Shown here in pieces: positions 7,216 through 14,301 of a stretch of 14,993 nucleotides of DNA. Below the pieces are notes generated by a model. It was not told the DNA's origin, did not search any database, and saw only the letters and a program-made list of their open reading frames with translations. Made by a program: the position numbers and the translations under genes. Numbering within the stretch: position 1 is the stretch's first letter; each line of letters opens with the position of its first letter. This DNA is from CAYGTK01 sp964352775 (GTDB lineage: Bacteria > Bacteroidota > Bacteroidia > Chitinophagales > CAIOSU01), in NCBI GenBank assembly GCA_964352775.1, contig CAYGTK010000099.1, positions 1 through 14,993 of the forward strand, in the 5' to 3' direction.

Positions 7216-7831
7216 CTTCAGTTGTCCTTTCAGGAAGCTCGTATTGGCCCGTTTCTATCATGAAAAGGATGTATTCCAGCATCTCGTTATCTTCTGCTAC
7301 ATAATCATCCTTAAGGCTGTAACCGTTGAATTTGGCTACTTTCTGTAACATGTAGGCTACTGCACGGTTCTTTAGTTCTACAACTACCTCGTAGCAGTTG
7401 TTATCAGTTTCTCTGTTGATAAGAAGAGCCAACACCTCGCCTTGCGCTCTAGAAAGGTGCTTTACGTCGTCTTTGAATTCTTCTTTCAGTTGCTCAGCGG
7501 TCATTTTCATGTACTTCTTCTTTTCTCTGCGTCGCATATCGCCTGTATCCTCATTGATACGGTCGTACATTTCGCCCGCTATCATGGCGTAGTGGTATAC
7601 TTTTAAAGTATTTCGCTTAAGGTGATAGAATTTCTTGTGATCTTCACGAGTAGCAAGCTCAGGCATTGCCATTACAGTTACTTCCTCTAGTGATGCTAAT
7701 AGAAATGTGTCTCCATCAACAATACTTTGTTCTAGGAGGTCGAAATCGTACCCGTACTGCTCTTGAATGGTCTGTGCATTAACAGTAAGAAGTAAACAGG
7801 TAGTAGCTATAAGTAGGATAGTATGTTTCAT
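7199..7831 (-). CDS. DUF4294-family exported protein
   Basis: The 210-residue protein begins with a Sec signal peptide (MKHTILLIATTCLLLTVNAQ, cleavage near residue 19-20), so it is periplasmic or outer-membrane associated. The mature part matches the pattern I know for DUF4294, a Bacteroidota family of unknown function. It has GDTFLLASLEEVTVMA, a basic 'KKFYHLKRNTLKVYHYA' helix, a long charged helical region (KKKYMKMTAEQLKEEFKDD), LSRAQGEVLALLINRET, and a C-terminal MLEYILFMIETGQ helix. No catalytic motif is evident. The gene follows the EGF lipoprotein on the same strand with a 40-base gap, so the two are probably co-transcribed. The upstream GGA is a weak ribosome-binding hint only. The stop lies inside the 3' end of the convergent GT9 gene. 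Confidence 0.9.
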   Translation of the reverse strand: MKHTILLIATTCLLLTVNAQTIQEQYGYDFDLLEQSIVDGDTFLLASLEEVTVMAMPELATREDHKKFYHLKRNTLKVYHYAMIAGEMYDRINEDTGDMRRREKKKYMKMTAEQLKEEFKDDVKHLSRAQGEVLALLINRETDNNCYEVVVELKNRAVAYMLQKVAKFNGYSLKDDYVAEDNEMLEYILFMIETGQYELPERTTEVTAQR

Positions 7832-7871
7832 GGCTATGTTTTTCCTAGGTAAAACAAATACAATGCCGATC

Positions 7872-8510
7872 TTACTGTTTTACCCAAATTCCTCGGCATT
7901 CTTCCACTTCACTAGGGAAGACGCTGCTATCTATAATACGATAGCTTACAGCAACTGAATCTCCTGTGCTACTTAGTACTCCGGAGCCTGTAATTGATAT
8001 GGAAGTACTTGAAACCAACTGCTCTGGGATGATAAATGTGTTTCCATTTACTACCGCCTCAACAGAATCAGGGAATTGACTACTTGCTAGTTCATTTGAT
8101 AATTGGATACTCTGTGCATCTTCATCAGCATAAATAGTGATAATATAAATAAGGAAGCCTTGATCATCACAGCTATCAATAGCATGGTAAGTAGCAATAA
8201 ACCTATCTCTGCTGAATATTTCGCAGCTATCACCTTCAAAACCGACTGGGCATACACAATCACCACCCTCGCAGAATCCACCATTTAAACAGACCACGTT
8301 CTGGGTTACACAAGGCGTCTCTTGAGTGCAGTCTGCACCACGCCAACCTTTATCACAAATGCAGAAACAATCTCTCGCGTTAGGTTGTGGAGTGCCATTG
8401 ACACATGCAAAGTTCTCGCAAGGTTTCAACTCACATGCACTTATCAGCGATAAGATGATGAGTAAAAGAAATACGCCAAAAAGGTGCTTTGTGAAAGGGC
8501 GAATAGTCAT
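7872..8510 (-). CDS. Lipoprotein with two EGF-like domains and a beta-rich C-terminal domain
   Basis: The product is 212 residues. A hydrophobic signal ends in the lipobox LISAC, giving lipidated Cys26. Two consecutive six-cysteine EGF-like modules follow. The first has Cys31, 36, 48, 50, 52 and 61; the second has Cys67, 74, 80, 85, 87 and 96. Both end in the EGF signature C-x-C-x8-C (CICDKGWRGADC and CVCPVGFEGDSC). Residues 102-212 form a beta-rich domain (FIATYHAIDSC, YIITIYADEDAQSI, VEAVVNGNTFIIPEQ, SITGSGVLSSTGDSVAVSYRI) with a Cys pair near its ends (Cys114 and Cys205). This EGF plus beta-sandwich layout recurs in Bacteroidota surface lipoproteins; I know no assigned function. The disulfide-rich design implies a site outside the cytoplasm, probably the cell surface. 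It is divergent from the large T9SS cargo and upstream of the DUF4294 gene. Confidence 0.88.
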   Translation of the reverse strand: MTIRPFTKHLFGVFLLLIILSLISACELKPCENFACVNGTPQPNARDCFCICDKGWRGADCTQETPCVTQNVVCLNGGFCEGGDCVCPVGFEGDSCEIFSRDRFIATYHAIDSCDDQGFLIYIITIYADEDAQSIQLSNELASSQFPDSVEAVVNGNTFIIPEQLVSSTSISITGSGVLSSTGDSVAVSYRIIDSSVFPSEVEECRGIWVKQ

Positions 8511-8711
8511 ACGATAAAAATAGTACTTATCGGCATCTTTAAGGAATAGTTAGTTTTTTTAAAGTGACTTTGTTAACTTTAGGTTCAGCCGATATAGCCT
8601 TATCTTGTATAACGGATATTGAGGCCATATTATTTTGAAATTAATTTTCTAATTTTGTCAGCTTATTAGTTGACATAGCAAAGGGCTATTGCTAACCTTA
8701 AAACAGGGTTC
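8511..8711. other. Divergent intergenic region with candidate promoters
   Basis: This AT-rich interval separates the EGF lipoprotein (leftward) from the T9SS cargo (rightward) and holds no gene that I can support. On the plus strand it has the -7 box at 8650-8657 and a one-mismatch box TGACTTTG at 8565-8572. A short inverted repeat, TAGCAA (8676-8681) and TTGCTA (8689-8694) with a 7-base loop, would lie in the cargo mRNA leader and may be incidental. On the minus strand a weak match (TATTTTTA, 8522-8515) lies just before the lipoprotein ATG. Confidence 0.5.
8650..8657 (+). promoter_or_regulatory. Candidate -7 box (TAATTTTG) for the T9SS cargo gene
   Basis: TAATTTTG matches TAnnTTTG exactly and would place the transcript start near 8661, leaving a leader of about 50 bases. 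The nearest TTG upstream (8635-8637) is only 12 bases away, shorter than the usual -33 to -7 spacing, so the -33 element is not convincing. Confidence 0.4.
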
Positions 8712-11700
8712 ATGAACATCAAGCAATTTTTAGTCGTAATTGGCATTTCATTCACATTTATGATAGGTGCTGCTAACGAAGCAAAAGCATCTCACGCATT
8801 AGGTGCAGACCTTACTTACGATTGTGTAGGACAAGATAGTTTTTTAGTATCCTACGCTTTCTATCGCGATTGTATAGGTATTAACGCTCCCGCAGCAGAA
8901 TCTGTAACCGTAAGTTCAGTGGCTTGTAATGCGACTTTTAATGTGCCATTAGTACTCCAAAACCCAGGTGGTACTTTAGATACCAACTACGTTTGTGTGG
9001 GTACACCAACTAACTGTGATAATGGAAACGTTTCTGCAGTAGCGGTTTACTTTTACGAAGCATTAGTGGTTTTACCAGATACCTGTAATGATTGGATAAT
9101 GGGGGTTGGCGTAAATGCAAGGAATGCAGCAATAACAAACCTTGTTAACCCCGGTAGTGAAGACCTTTATGTGGAGGCTACTCTTGATAATACTGGATCT
9201 GGAGTTTGTAATAGCTCTCCATTTTTTACCTCATCAGCTGCAATTAATGGTTGTGTAGGTTTGCCCTTTACTTACAATCACGGTGCAGTTGACCCTGATG
9301 GAGACTCCCTAGTGTTTACTTCAATTATTCCGCTTGATGCAAGCGGGTCGCCTATAACCACAACTGGTACATATCCAGTAGCTACTACAGCTGGTGGCCC
9401 CTACATGGTCGATCCTATCACTGGTCAAATTTCATTTACGGCATCTCAAGCCCAAGTGGTTGCTTTGGCAGTATTGGTAGAAGAGTTTAGAAATGGTGTT
9501 TTAGTTGGTAGTACCATTCGGGATGTGCAAATTAGGATAGATAACTGTACAGGTCAGCCAGCAACTGGTCCTATAGTTAGTGCTACTAACGCGAGCATTA
9601 TCAATGAAAATACTATTGATGCTTGTCCTGACCTTCCTATCTCTTTCACATTTACGATCTTCAACCCAGCTGGTGATGATATTTATTTCGCTAGTTCAAA
9701 CATCCAAGTATCAATTCCGGGAGCTAACCTAAGTGTAACTCGCGTGTCAAGTGATACCTTGTCAGGTTTGTTTACTTGGACACCGACAGTATTAGATACT
9801 GGAGCCAATGTATTTACTGTGAACATTAAGGACGAAGTTTGTCCTTACCCATTCAACACATACTTGTCTTACAACGTAAATATTCTTGATGGTACATTTG
9901 CCGGGCCAGATGAGTTCTATTGTATTTCTGGTGACTCCATCCAGCTATTAGCGCGTGGTGGTTCAATGTTTACTTGGACACCATCTTTCGGATTATCTGA
10001 TACTACTGTAGCTAATCCATTAGCGGGTCCTCCTGTAACTACCACATATGTAGTAACTAGTGACTTGGCAACTACTTGTAGGAATATGGATACGATAACA
10101 GTGTTTGTTGTGCCTGATTTTATTTTCAATATTACACCAGATAACGATACACTTGATTTCTGTAGAAATGAAGCAGTACAACTTAATGTGGAGACTGACT
10201 CTACCTTTGCTCCATATGATTATTTGTGGAACAACGCTAGTACACTAAACTCAGACTCTATTCAAAGCCCTATCGCTCGTCCGTTCAGTAGCACACAGTA
10301 TATTGTTACTGTAACATCTGATACAGGCTGTACATTGAGAGATACTTTGGAACTTAACACAATAGGTGTAGGGCCATTAGTAATAGTAACTACGGACAAT
10401 AATGAACCTTGCCCGGGAGATACAGTGAACTTACAGGCAGATGTGTTCCCACTAACATGTGGGCCTGCGTTAGTTCCGTGTAATGCACAAAACCCTCCAA
10501 GTCCGAAAACATTAGGTACTAGTACTACCGCAACTTTCCAAACACCTTTTGAGGGTAATGCATTGGCAGGAAAATATCAAGCGTTGTATTTGGCTTCAGA
10601 TCTTGCTGCTACAGGTGTTAACCCAGGTACTATTAGCCGAATAGCTTATGAGGTTGGTACCAAAACTAGTAATGGTGTATATGAGAACTTTACCATTAGT
10701 TTAGGATGTACAGATGTAAATGCATTGAGCCTGAACGAAGGCTGGTTACCAGCACCTACGCAAGTATTCTTTCAAGCTGGTACTTTTATTAACCAAGGGT
10801 ATAATAACTTCAACTTCCAGCAACAATATGACTGGGATGGTATATCGAACATAGTTGTTGAGATTTGTTGGACTGCAGCACCAGGTGCTTTAGGGCCAGG
10901 TGGTAACGACCAAACCAACAATAATGCTACCACTTATGTAGCCAGTATGAGAAGCCCGGCTGCTACTGCTGGTAATGGTTGTTCTCTAGACCCTTCATTT
11001 ACTTATCAATTCATTCCAAATACGCGCTTCTTTACTTGTGATGCTGATATACCTAACTACACGTTCCAGTGGAATCCAGCTAGCTCAGTGTCAAATGATA
11101 CCATACCTAACCCTTCAGCAGTAATAACAGAGGGGATCACATTCATAGTAGAAGTAGAAGATACTCAGTGTGTTGGTTCAGGTTTATTGACTATTCCTAT
11201 AGATACTACTTTTGATATTGCTGTTACCCCTGATACTCAGGTATGTAGCTTTAACGATACTTTACAGTTGTTAGTAGAGCCTACAGGTAATTTCCCTACA
11301 AGTATTTTAGCTTGTGGTCCTTCGGCTCAGTCTTGTCCTGCACCTGCAATTTTGCAAGTAGGTAATGGTACAACTACACTTGATAATGGCGATGGAACTC
11401 CATTTAATCAATTTTGGGAAGATAGCCACGTTCAATACCTAATACGAGCAGCTGACCTACAAGCAGCTGGACTATCTTCTGGTACCTTGAGTAATATAGC
11501 GTTCAATGTGCTACAGAAGAATAGTAGTGCCCCATACTCGAGCTTTACTGTAAGTGTAGGTTGTACTGGTGATAATGCATTGCCGAACAACAACTTTAAC
11601 ATTACCTCTCCGCTAACTACTGTATATAGTGGTTCGTTTACATCCGCACAAGGATGGAATACCATTAATTTCCAGAATTTTGTTGATTGGGATGGTACAT

Positions 11701-14264
11701 CAAACCTTATTGTTGAGGTGTGTCATGGTGTATTTGACTGGACAGATGATGATGCAGTACAAGGCCGTAATGTAAATTACAATGCAGTTACTTGGGCAGA
11801 TCAAGATGCACAAGGTGCAATAGCATGTAATTCAGTTTCATTCCCAGCTACAGCTCAAAATTTACCGAATTTCCGTTTTGGCTTCTGTCCAGCACCAGTT
11901 GGAACAGAGACCATTACCTGGTCGCCAAATGAGAGTATTTCTGATACTACAATAGCTGACCCTCGTGTTTACCCTACAAATACTACTACTTACACTGTAA
12001 CCTATGAGTTTGTTAACGGATGTACGCGTACAGATTCAGTTACCATAACAGTAACTCCTTTACAAGCTACTGCTGGACCTGATACTGCAATTTGTGTTGG
12101 TGATACGGTTCAGTTATTTGCAACTGGTGCTAGTAATTATGAATGGGCTGCAAATAGCTCTATTTCTGATGTTACCATTAATAACCCACTGGCATACCCT
12201 TTAAGCACTACTGATTATATAGTAACTGTTACTGAAAGGGCAACAGGTTGTCAAGGTGTTGATACCGCTAGTGTAGTGGTGAACTTGCCACCAGTTGTTG
12301 ATTTTGGATTTGATTCATTACTCTGCTTTGTCGATTCATTAGTGATAAATGCTGGTGCTGGATATGTTAGTTACGACTGGTCAACAGGGGAAACTACTCA
12401 AACGATCAGTACTGATACTACAGGATTGTTTTATGTAGAGATAGTAGATACTAACGGTTGTGTAAATTCTGATACTGTAAGAGTAAGGCAGAATGCATCA
12501 CCTGTGGTAAGTTTAGGAAACGATACTACATTATGTGTAGGAGACCTTCTAACTCTTGCAGTTGATGATGTTTATGCTACATATATTTGGAGCATAGGTG
12601 TGCTTGGTGACACCTCTATAGTAGTAGATACCGCTGGAGACTACTGGGTTAGAGTGACTGACTCTATCGGTTGTCCTACTCGTGATACTATCAACGTTAT
12701 GTTCAATGTTGTAGAAGTAGATTTTGGTCCTGACCAATTCTACTGTTTCGAAATTCCCGATACTACCATATTGATAGCAGGTCCAGCAAGTTGGAACTAT
12801 GTGTGGCAAGATGGTTCTACCGACAGTTTCTTGATAGTAACAGATACTCTTGTAGCATCGGTTACAGCTACAGATGCTGCTGGGTGTTCTGATGTTGATA
12901 CTATCGAGATAGGTATTTACCCTATTATTCCTTTAGATCTAGGAAGAGATACGTTCTTGTGTCCTGGTGGTTTCTATAACCTATCAGCTCCAGGATTTGT
13001 TACTTGGAACTGGTCAACAGGTTCTACAGGGTTCTTTACTGGTGGAGCTGATCCTGATACAATATGGGTAGTAACTACTGATATAAATGGTTGTGTTTAT
13101 ACTGATACTATACGTTATGAGGATGGGTCTCCAAACCTTGACCTTGGAGGTGATACTGCGTTTTGTGTAGGTGGGATCGTTACACTAGATGCAGGTCCAG
13201 GGCTAGCAAGCTATGATTGGGCGCCTAATGGGGAAACCACTCAAACAATTGATGTTGATGTAGATGGTACTTATGGAGTAACAGTGGTAGATGCGGTAAC
13301 AGGATGTTCTGCTGAAGATGAGGTAATGGTTAACGTAGCACCGCTGCCAACCCCTAACTTAGGATTGAACCAAACTGTATGTTTGGGAGATTCAACCACA
13401 CTTGCACTACAGACGGGATATAATGGCTATGATTGGTCAACAGGTGAAACCACAGCTACCATTGAAGTTGGCCCAGGTACTTACGAAGTAACTGTTACTA
13501 CTAACTTTGGTTGTACTGGTACAGATGATATTACTGTAGGAACCTACGCTGTAACTCCTTTCAGTATGCCAGACTTACCACGTTGTTTACTATCTGATGT
13601 AGTAACAGCAGCTGTTGATACTAGCCTATTTAGTTCTCCAGTTTGGTCTACAGGCGAGACTACTCCGAGCATTGACATCAATACTGATGGTAACTACTGT
13701 GTAACGGTAAGTGATAGTAATGGATGTGAAGTGGAAGCTTGTTTTGATGTGGTGATCATTGGTTTGGATGTGCTGGCAACAGCTAATCCTGACACTATTA
13801 ACAGAGGCGAGAGCACGATCTTAAGCTCTAACTATAACGATTCGATCAACTATACGTTCGACTGGACTCCGGTAATGGACCTTAACGGTGCAACATTGCC
13901 TAGCCCAGAAGCTACACCAGAAGAAGATGCATGGTATGAGGTAACAGTTATCAATTCATTGACTGGCTGTAGTGGTTCTGATTCAGTATTAGTTATCGTG
14001 AACTCTGAAAACGAAATGCCAACTGCATTTAGTCCGAATGGCGATGGAATGAACGATGACTTCTACTACGTAGGAAATGCTAACGTATTGTTATTCCAAG
14101 TATTTAACCGTTGGGGAGAATTGATTCACAACGACCCAAGTACACCATGGGATGGTAAGCTAGATGGTACCCGCCAGCCAGTAGGTACATATGTATATGT
14201 TATTGAGTACGAAATTGATGGTGAGCAGTTCTCTGAGAGCAAGCCATTCTCATTATATCGTTAA
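8712..14264 (+). CDS. Giant Ig/PKD-repeat surface protein with T9SS type B sorting domain
   Basis: This is an 1850-residue secreted adhesin-like protein. Domains in order: signal peptide 1-26 (cleavage at AKA/SHA); an N-terminal module at 27-180 opening SHALGADLTYDC...YRDC, common in Bacteroidota gliding-associated proteins; a calcium-type DPDGD beta domain at 181-277; an Ig-like domain at about 297-396; PKD/Ig-like domains at 397-467 and 468-553. Two Ig-like domains follow at about 555-830 and 835-1115, each interrupted by an inserted module (583-776 and 868-1059). Eight regular Ig-like repeats occupy 1118-1686, then one diverged repeat at 1687-1765. A gliding-motility-associated C-terminal domain (1769-1850) closes the protein, with FSPNGDGMNDDF, FNRWGELI, WDGKLDG and PVGTYVYVIEY. 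That type B signal directs export through the T9SS to the cell surface. The ligand is unknown. A PorP/SprF-like gene starts 37 bases downstream, the usual partner arrangement. The ATG at 8712 is fixed by the signal peptide. Confidence 0.93.
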   Translation: MNIKQFLVVIGISFTFMIGAANEAKASHALGADLTYDCVGQDSFLVSYAFYRDCIGINAPAAESVTVSSVACNATFNVPLVLQNPGGTLDTNYVCVGTPTNCDNGNVSAVAVYFYEALVVLPDTCNDWIMGVGVNARNAAITNLVNPGSEDLYVEATLDNTGSGVCNSSPFFTSSAAINGCVGLPFTYNHGAVDPDGDSLVFTSIIPLDASGSPITTTGTYPVATTAGGPYMVDPITGQISFTASQAQVVALAVLVEEFRNGVLVGSTIRDVQIRIDNCTGQPATGPIVSATNASIINENTIDACPDLPISFTFTIFNPAGDDIYFASSNIQVSIPGANLSVTRVSSDTLSGLFTWTPTVLDTGANVFTVNIKDEVCPYPFNTYLSYNVNILDGTFAGPDEFYCISGDSIQLLARGGSMFTWTPSFGLSDTTVANPLAGPPVTTTYVVTSDLATTCRNMDTITVFVVPDFIFNITPDNDTLDFCRNEAVQLNVETDSTFAPYDYLWNNASTLNSDSIQSPIARPFSSTQYIVTVTSDTGCTLRDTLELNTIGVGPLVIVTTDNNEPCPGDTVNLQADVFPLTCGPALVPCNAQNPPSPKTLGTSTTATFQTPFEGNALAGKYQALYLASDLAATGVNPGTISRIAYEVGTKTSNGVYENFTISLGCTDVNALSLNEGWLPAPTQVFFQAGTFINQGYNNFNFQQQYDWDGISNIVVEICWTAAPGALGPGGNDQTNNNATTYVASMRSPAATAGNGCSLDPSFTYQFIPNTRFFTCDADIPNYTFQWNPASSVSNDTIPNPSAVITEGITFIVEVEDTQCVGSGLLTIPIDTTFDIAVTPDTQVCSFNDTLQLLVEPTGNFPTSILACGPSAQSCPAPAILQVGNGTTTLDNGDGTPFNQFWEDSHVQYLIRAADLQAAGLSSGTLSNIAFNVLQKNSSAPYSSFTVSVGCTGDNALPNNNFNITSPLTTVYSGSFTSAQGWNTINFQNFVDWDGTSNLIVEVCHGVFDWTDDDAVQGRNVNYNAVTWADQDAQGAIACNSVSFPATAQNLPNFRFGFCPAPVGTETITWSPNESISDTTIADPRVYPTNTTTYTVTYEFVNGCTRTDSVTITVTPLQATAGPDTAICVGDTVQLFATGASNYEWAANSSISDVTINNPLAYPLSTTDYIVTVTERATGCQGVDTASVVVNLPPVVDFGFDSLLCFVDSLVINAGAGYVSYDWSTGETTQTISTDTTGLFYVEIVDTNGCVNSDTVRVRQNASPVVSLGNDTTLCVGDLLTLAVDDVYATYIWSIGVLGDTSIVVDTAGDYWVRVTDSIGCPTRDTINVMFNVVEVDFGPDQFYCFEIPDTTILIAGPASWNYVWQDGSTDSFLIVTDTLVASVTATDAAGCSDVDTIEIGIYPIIPLDLGRDTFLCPGGFYNLSAPGFVTWNWSTGSTGFFTGGADPDTIWVVTTDINGCVYTDTIRYEDGSPNLDLGGDTAFCVGGIVTLDAGPGLASYDWAPNGETTQTIDVDVDGTYGVTVVDAVTGCSAEDEVMVNVAPLPTPNLGLNQTVCLGDSTTLALQTGYNGYDWSTGETTATIEVGPGTYEVTVTTNFGCTGTDDITVGTYAVTPFSMPDLPRCLLSDVVTAAVDTSLFSSPVWSTGETTPSIDINTDGNYCVTVSDSNGCEVEACFDVVIIGLDVLATANPDTINRGESTILSSNYNDSINYTFDWTPVMDLNGATLPSPEATPEEDAWYEVTVINSLTGCSGSDSVLVIVNSENEMPTAFSPNGDGMNDDFYYVGNANVLLFQVFNRWGELIHNDPSTPWDGKLDGTRQPVGTYVYVIEYEIDGEQFSESKPFSLYR
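10458..11039 (+). repeat. Inserted module 1 within the T9SS cargo (residues 583-776)
   Basis: This 194-residue segment is bounded by Cys583 (CGP) and Cys776. It is predicted beta-sandwich from its strand pattern: YQALYLASDLAATGVNPGTI, YENFTISLGCT and YDWDGISNIVVEICW. It interrupts an Ig-like domain between the strand GDTVNLQADV and the strand YTFQWNP. It is homologous to module 2 at the protein level, with shared anchors YxALYLAxDL/YLIRAADL, FTxSxGCT and DWDGxSNxxVEVC. Similar jelly-roll-like modules occur in other T9SS cargo, from memory. Confidence 0.7.
11313..11888 (+). repeat. Inserted module 2 within the T9SS cargo (residues 868-1059)
   Basis: This 192-residue homologue of module 1 is bounded by Cys868 (CGP) and Cys1059. 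Its anchors are QYLIRAADLQAAGLSSGTLS, SSFTVSVGCTGDNA, GWNTINFQNF and DWDGTSNLIVEVCH. It splits the next Ig-like domain at the equivalent point, after NDTLQLLVEP and before ETITWSP. The two copies differ at most positions, so the duplication is old. Confidence 0.7.
12063..13769 (+). repeat. Eight tandem ~70-residue Ig/PKD-like repeats in the T9SS cargo
   Basis: Units begin at residues 1118, 1196, 1266, 1336, 1408, 1476, 1549 and 1617, so most are 68-73 residues long (the first is 78). The shared pattern is LGxDTxxCxGDxxxL, then a central Trp (often WSTGETTxTI, at Trp1223, 1575 and 1645, with variants at 1434 and 1503), then GxYxVxVxDxxGCxxxDTV. Most units carry one Cys near the start and one near the end, which could form a disulfide. 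The DNA copies have diverged, apart from short stretches encoding STGETT, so this is a protein repeat and not a recent DNA duplication. Confidence 0.85.
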
Positions 14265-14301
14265 GAAAGAACTAGAATAATAGAAAAGGAAATATAGAGC
14301 A

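Noticed and set aside
7832..7871. Separate promoter for the DUF4294 gene (TGTATTTG on the minus strand, 7862-7855)
   Set aside because: It lacks the conserved A of the -7 box and has no -33 partner; co-transcription with the upstream gene is simpler.
12063..13769. Repeated DNA segments that might be a CRISPR array or recent tandem duplication
   Set aside because: The repeats are in frame, about 210 bases long and diverged at DNA level; they encode Ig-like domains and have no short identical repeats with unique spacers.
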